Positions 60,291 to 64,000 of a stretch of 64,000 bases of DNA are shown here, piece after piece; position 1 is the stretch's first letter, and each line of letters starts with the position of its first letter. Below the pieces are notes generated by a model that was not told where the DNA came from, searched no databases, and saw only the letters and a program-made list of their open reading frames with translations. The DNA is from an uncultured Lachnotalea sp. Its GTDB lineage: Bacteria; Bacillota; Clostridia; Lachnospirales; Lachnospiraceae. The stretch spans positions 1 to 64,000 of the forward strand of contig CAMSZT010000015.1 of assembly GCA_947066815.1 (NCBI GenBank), read 5' to 3'. The position numbers and the translations under genes were made by a program.

Positions 60291-62222
60291 ATGTACAAGG
60301 TAACATTTAAGTTTGAGAGCGGCGAGGGCATTACTGCCTTCGCTGCTTCCGGTGAAAACCTTCTCGAGGTAGCGAGAAAAACAAACGTAGCTATCGACGC
60401 ACCCTGCTCCGGCAACGCCGCCTGCGGCAAGTGCCGGGTGAAGCTTCTTTCCGGGGAGTTAAATTCTCAGAAAACACGCCATATCACCGACGAGGAATAT
60501 GCGGCCGGATGGCGACTTGCCTGTGTGAGCAAGGTGGAAGCCGACGTGGAGGTCATGGTTCCCGATATCGCTTCCGCCTACAAAGGCCGGATGAAGGCGG
60601 CGGATCTTAGTTCTCCGGCGGAGGTGAAGATCTTCACGGAAGCAAAAGAACAGCTTGAGGCGGCGGGGATCTCTTTAAAGAACAGTCTGGAGCTGATCCG
60701 GGTTTCCATGGAAGCTCCCACCCTGGATGACACCATGCCGGATGTGGAACGCATAGAGCGGGCCGTGGCGGCTGCCACGGGAGTCTCCCGGGTGCGGATC
60801 CCCTACAGTGTGTTAAAATCCCTTCCGGATAAGCTTCGGGAGGCGGATTTTAAGGTCCAGTGCATCATCCGGCGGACGGCGAAGAACATTTTCGTCTATG
60901 ACCTGTTCCCCATGGACGTCAAGGTGCGGGCCGGCGGGCTGGTGGTGGACATCGGCACGACCACGGTCTCCGCTCTGATCATCGACATGTTGAACGGCGA
61001 CATCCTGGCCAAGGCCACCACCGGGAACGGCCAGATCCGTTACGGGGCCGACGTCATCAACCGGATCATCGAGTCCAGAAAAGAGGGCGGTCAGAAAAAG
61101 CTTCAGGATGCGGTCATTAATGAGACCATCAATCCGCTTATCCATACCATGTGCAGGACCTGCGGCATGAAGCCGGCCTGGATCTACCGGATGTGTGTGG
61201 GAGCAAATACGACCATGAACCATCTCCTGGTCGGCGTCAACGCGGAGCCTCTGCGGACGGAGCCTTATATTCCGGCCTTCTTTAAGACCAATGCGGTTTT
61301 CGCCAACGATTTGGGGATCGACATCAATCAGGACGCCCACATCATCATCGCCCCCAACATCGGAAGCTACGTGGGCGGCGATATCACGGCGGGGACCCTG
61401 GTGAGTATGATCTGGAACCGTCCGGAGTACTCGGTGTTTATTGACCTGGGCACCAACGGCGAGATCGTCTTCGGCAACTCCGATTTCCTGATGAGCTGCG
61501 CCTGCTCGGCCGGTCCGGCCTTCGAGGGCGGCGATATCAGCTGCGGCATGCGGGCCACCGACGGCGCCATCGAAGCCTGTTCCATCGATGCGAAGACCAT
61601 GGAGCCAACCTTCTCCGTGATCGGGGACGAGGGAGAGAAGCCGGTGGGGCTCTGCGGTTCCGGCATCATCGACGTGATCAGCGAGCTGTTCCGCTGCGGC
61701 ATCATCAGTCCCAAGGGCAAGTTTGTCCGGGAGGGAGAGCGAATCCGCCATGACAAGTACGGCATGGGGAGTTATGTGCTGGCCTTTAAGGAGCAGGCGG
61801 GCTCCGTGAAGGACGTGGAGATCACCGAGGTGGACATCGACAATTTCATCCGTGCCAAGGGGGCCATCTTCTCGGCTATCCAGACGCTTCTCACGTCCCT
61901 GGATTTCGACGTGTCCATGGTGGACGACGTGTATGTGGCCGGTGGGATCGGCAGCGGCATCAACATGAAGAATGCGGTTGGCATCGGCATGCTTCCCGAC
62001 ATTCCCCTGGAGAAGTTCCACTACATTGGGAATTCTTCCCTGTCCGGCGCTTACGCCATGCTGCTTTCCGGGGAAGCGGAGCGGAAGGTCTATGAACTGG
62101 CCCAGAGCATGACATACCTGGAACTTTCCACCACGCCCGGCTATATGGATGAATTTGTGGCAGCCTGTTTTATCCCTCATACCGACAGCAGCTTATTCCC
62201 GTCCGTGAACCAGGAATTTTAA
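60291..62222 (+). CDS. acsV: Reductive activator of the corrinoid protein (AcsV/RACo-like)
   Basis: The 643-residue protein has an N-terminal [2Fe-2S] ferredoxin domain (about 1-95, 'CSGNAACGKCRVKL'), a linker, and a C-terminal ASKHA ATPase fold ('VVDIGTTTVSALI', 'FIDLGTNGEIVFG' and 'GLCGSGIIDVI'). It uses ATP to reduce Co(II) back to Co(I) on AcsCD after accidental oxidation. It follows acsE by 23 bases. Confidence 0.93.
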   Translation: MYKVTFKFESGEGITAFAASGENLLEVARKTNVAIDAPCSGNAACGKCRVKLLSGELNSQKTRHITDEEYAAGWRLACVSKVEADVEVMVPDIASAYKGRMKAADLSSPAEVKIFTEAKEQLEAAGISLKNSLELIRVSMEAPTLDDTMPDVERIERAVAAATGVSRVRIPYSVLKSLPDKLREADFKVQCIIRRTAKNIFVYDLFPMDVKVRAGGLVVDIGTTTVSALIIDMLNGDILAKATTGNGQIRYGADVINRIIESRKEGGQKKLQDAVINETINPLIHTMCRTCGMKPAWIYRMCVGANTTMNHLLVGVNAEPLRTEPYIPAFFKTNAVFANDLGIDINQDAHIIIAPNIGSYVGGDITAGTLVSMIWNRPEYSVFIDLGTNGEIVFGNSDFLMSCACSAGPAFEGGDISCGMRATDGAIEACSIDAKTMEPTFSVIGDEGEKPVGLCGSGIIDVISELFRCGIISPKGKFVREGERIRHDKYGMGSYVLAFKEQAGSVKDVEITEVDIDNFIRAKGAIFSAIQTLLTSLDFDVSMVDDVYVAGGIGSGINMKNAVGIGMLPDIPLEKFHYIGNSSLSGAYAMLLSGEAERKVYELAQSMTYLELSTTPGYMDEFVAACFIPHTDSSLFPSVNQEF

Positions 62223-62276
62223 CCTTCCGGCAGCGTGCGGGCCGGTATGAAAATACAGTTAAGGAACCGTGTTTTT

Positions 62277-62924
62277 ATGAATATTCCTTATGAAAAGAAT
62301 CAAAAAGAGAGAGTCCCCTTTGAGAGTTACAAGGCCCGTTACCGGGAGGCAGATCCGGAGCTTTTATCCGAAGTCTCCGGCGTTCCCTACGATAAGGAGA
62401 AACGGCTTTTTTCGGTGACTCTCATGAACAAGCGGTATACTATCAGCCATCCGGATTTTGAGACGGAATGTCTGGACGAGGACGGCTCTTATGCGCCGCT
62501 TCTCGACAACCTGGAAACGAAGATCCTCCTCGTCCGCTATCTTCTGGAGGGGAAGCGGGTTTCCTCTCAAGGGAATTTTTATGCCTATGCGGATATGCCC
62601 TGGGGGAACCATTACAATCAGGTGTTCCAGGGAAGATGTGTAAAGCGCCTGGCCTTTGGCTTCGGTTCCTGCCTGGACAGATTTTGCCGGGTCATGGAGA
62701 AGCTTGAGGGCAAAAAGCTTTCCGTGGGAGATGCAGGCTATGAGTTTGCATTTCTGGATGATCTGAAACTTCGTTTTATGATCTGGGAAGGGGACGAAGA
62801 GTTTCCGCCCTCCGCTCAGATCTTATTCTCCGATAATTTTTCCTCCGCCTTTCACGGGGAGGATATGGCGGCCGTGGGGGACATCTCCATCGGCACGTTA
62901 AAAGCTTTAGCCAGAGAGTTGTGA
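62277..62924 (+). CDS. DUF3786-family protein
   Basis: The 215-residue soluble protein includes 'NHYNQVFQGRCVKRLAFGFG' in part, 'FLDDLKLRFMIWEGDEEFPPS' in part and 'ILFSDNFSSAFHGED', which I assign to DUF3786. Family members often lie near CODH/ACS or corrinoid genes. No catalytic role is known to me. ATG 62277 has AAGGAA about 11 bases upstream; ATG 62247 or GTG 62235 are alternatives. It is the last gene before the fhs leader. Confidence 0.75.
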   Translation: MNIPYEKNQKERVPFESYKARYREADPELLSEVSGVPYDKEKRLFSVTLMNKRYTISHPDFETECLDEDGSYAPLLDNLETKILLVRYLLEGKRVSSQGNFYAYADMPWGNHYNQVFQGRCVKRLAFGFGSCLDRFCRVMEKLEGKKLSVGDAGYEFAFLDDLKLRFMIWEGDEEFPPSAQILFSDNFSSAFHGEDMAAVGDISIGTLKALAREL

Positions 62925-62965
62925 CGTAAGGCTATTCGATACTGGTATAAAGTAGAGTAGGTATT

Positions 62966-63160
62966 GTGCGTCAAGTGTCACCGGATGGAATGTTGAAGGT
63001 GAACGAAAGATGTGAACCGGGAGAGAGAGGGGGAAAGGGTGAACGAAAGCAGTTCACCTATCCCTGTATGTGCTGTGAAGCGCGCACGGAAGGGGGAAAC
63101 CATCTGCGTTACAATGCTGCGTTCGCTACTGTACACATAACTAAAAACCATATGTACAGG
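62966..63160 (+). mobile_element. Probable 5' remnant of a group II intron in the fhs leader
   Basis: GTGCG at 62966 matches the group II intron 5' consensus. It is followed by patterns I associate with domain I of clostridial group II introns: GGATGGAATGTTGAAGGTGA at 62992, then GAACGAAAG, GTATGTGCTGTGAAGCG at 63066 and TGCGTTACAATGCTGCGTTC at 63105. There is no intron-encoded protein and no recognisable domain V, so it looks truncated at the 3' side. The alternative is a native structured leader of fhs. Identification is from memory of the family, not a search. Confidence 0.5.
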
Positions 63161-63197
63161 CGGGTGAAAGGCCCGGCGAGAAAGGAGAGATGTTATT

Positions 63198-64000
63198 ATG
63201 GGATTTAAATCTGACATCGAGATCGCACAGGAATGCACAATGTCTCCGATCACGGAGATCGCCGCGAAAGCCGGCATCGACGAGAAGTATCTGGAGCAGT
63301 ACGGAAAGTACAAGGCAAAGATCGACTACAACCTGTTGAAAGAGTCCGACAGGAAAGACGGCAAGCTGGTGCTGGTGACGGCCATCAACCCCACCCCTGC
63401 GGGCGAGGGCAAGACGACCACCACGGTGGGACTGGCGGACGGCCTTCAGAAGCTTGGAAAGAATGTCATGGTCGCGCTCCGTGAGCCCTCCTTAGGGCCG
63501 GTCTTCGGCGTAAAGGGCGGCGCGGCAGGCGGCGGCTATGCCCAGGTAGTTCCCATGGAGGACATCAACCTCCACTTCACCGGCGATTTCCACGCCATCG
63601 GCGCAGCCAACAACCTGTTAGCCGCCATGATCGACAACCACATCTTCCAGGGCAACGCCCTGAACATCGATCCCAGGAAGATCACCTGGAGACGGTGCGT
63701 GGACATGAACGACAGGCAGCTCCGTAACGTGGTGGACGGCCTCGGCGGACGGACCAACGGTACGCCCAGGGAGGACGGCTACGACATCACTGTGGCTTCC
63801 GAGATCATGGCGGTGCTCTGCCTGGCCAGCGACATCAATGACTTAAAGGCAAGGCTCGGCCGCATCATCATCGGCTACACCTACGGCAAGGTTGCCGAGC
63901 AGAAGCCCGTGACGGCCCATGACCTCCATGCGGAGGGCGCCATGGCCGCACTCCTCAAGGATGCCCTGAAGCCCAATCTGGTACAGACCTTAGAGCATGT
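63198..64000 (+). CDS. fhs: Formate-tetrahydrofolate ligase (5' part; runs off the window)
   Basis: The first 267 codons of Fhs are present. They include '[18 protein letters not shown]', the P-loop, and '[22 protein letters not shown]' in part, '[15 protein letters not shown]' and '[10 protein letters not shown]'. Fhs makes 10-formyl-THF from formate, THF and ATP, the first step of the methyl branch after formate dehydrogenase. AAAGGAGAG lies 8 bases before ATG 63198. The frame is open to the right edge; the full protein is about 556 residues. Confidence 0.96.
   Translation, partial: MGFKSDIEIAQECTMSPITEIAAKAGIDEKYLEQYGKYKAKIDYNLLKESDRKDGKLVLVTAINPTPAGEGKTTTTVGLADGLQKLGKNVMVALREPSLGPVFGVKGGAAGGGYAQVVPMEDINLHFTGDFHAIGAANNLLAAMIDNHIFQGNALNIDPRKITWRRCVDMNDRQLRNVVDGLGGRTNGTPREDGYDITVASEIMAVLCLASDINDLKARLGRIIIGYTYGKVAEQKPVTAHDLHAEGAMAALLKDALKPNLVQTLEH

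Noticed and set aside
62940..63030. THF riboswitch before fhs
   Set aside because: Short pieces (GAGTAG, AAGTG, GATG, ACGAA) occur in the right order, but I could not form the expected paired core. The longer context fits a group II intron domain I better. Kept only as an alternative.
1..64000. rRNA, tRNA, T-box, cobalamin riboswitch or prophage
   Set aside because: No matching conserved cores, anticodon arms, integrases or phage structural genes were seen on reading either strand; a model search was not possible here.

Overview
The window reads as a chromosomal segment of a GC-rich clostridial acetogen, most likely a Lachnospiraceae member. Three things point there: a Firmicutes housekeeping order (yicC, remA, gmk, rpoZ, rimO, pgsA, cinA), a spore-linked gerW gene, ChW-repeat secreted proteins, and a complete carbonyl branch of the Wood-Ljungdahl pathway. 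No rRNA, tRNA or CRISPR array was seen.

Layout. 1-5.9 kb: a cysteine-hydrolase remnant, rqcH, an Agr-like LytTR response regulator and GHKL kinase pair, and two hypothetical genes. 6.0-13.5 kb: the housekeeping operon, a DUF2953 membrane protein and gerW. 13.5-17.4 kb (minus strand): KdpE, a shortened KdpD, a 41-residue membrane protein and a TrkH/KtrB K+ channel. 17.6-20.7 kb: an AT-richer island with frameshifted BlaI and BlaR1 genes, a secreted beta-rich protein and a MotA-like membrane protein. 20.8-25.5 kb: rpmB, an Asp23 protein, fakA-like and recG. 25.6-32.3 kb: two large secreted proteins (M6 metalloprotease and transglutaminase-like) with nearly identical six-repeat ChW tails. 32.3-35.1 kb: a small ABC exporter and a decayed AAA-ATPase gene. 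35.2-45.3 kb: a FecCD-type metal or chelate importer with an FmdE protein, then an Opp/Nik-type importer with a PIG-L-like protein.

45.4-64 kb is the acetogenesis cluster. It runs MetV-RnfC fusion, metV, metF, a SEC-C protein, a His-rich protein, cooT, cooC, acsA, acsF-like cooC, acsB, acsD, acsC, acsE, acsV, a DUF3786 protein and the start of fhs. Together these make methyl-THF (Fhs, MetF/MetV/RnfC), move the methyl group to the corrinoid protein (AcsE, AcsCD), reactivate the corrinoid (AcsV), reduce CO2 to CO (AcsA) and form acetyl-CoA (AcsB). The His-rich protein, CooT and two CooC-type ATPases are a plausible nickel-supply and insertion set for AcsA and AcsB.

The most interesting unexplained signal is a three-copy module at about 35.2, 39.0 and 45.1 kb. 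Each copy is a long hairpin, then a conserved CCCC-GGGG-AGGCTTG box, then a sigma-A-like promoter with exactly 17 bases between its elements. Two copies precede the two importer operons. The third stands upstream of the acetogenesis cluster and would drive only a short terminated RNA. Other points of interest are tandem GNRA-looped hairpin units between acsB and acsD, an apparent group II intron 5' remnant in the fhs leader, and a PIG-L protein without its catalytic HPDD motif.
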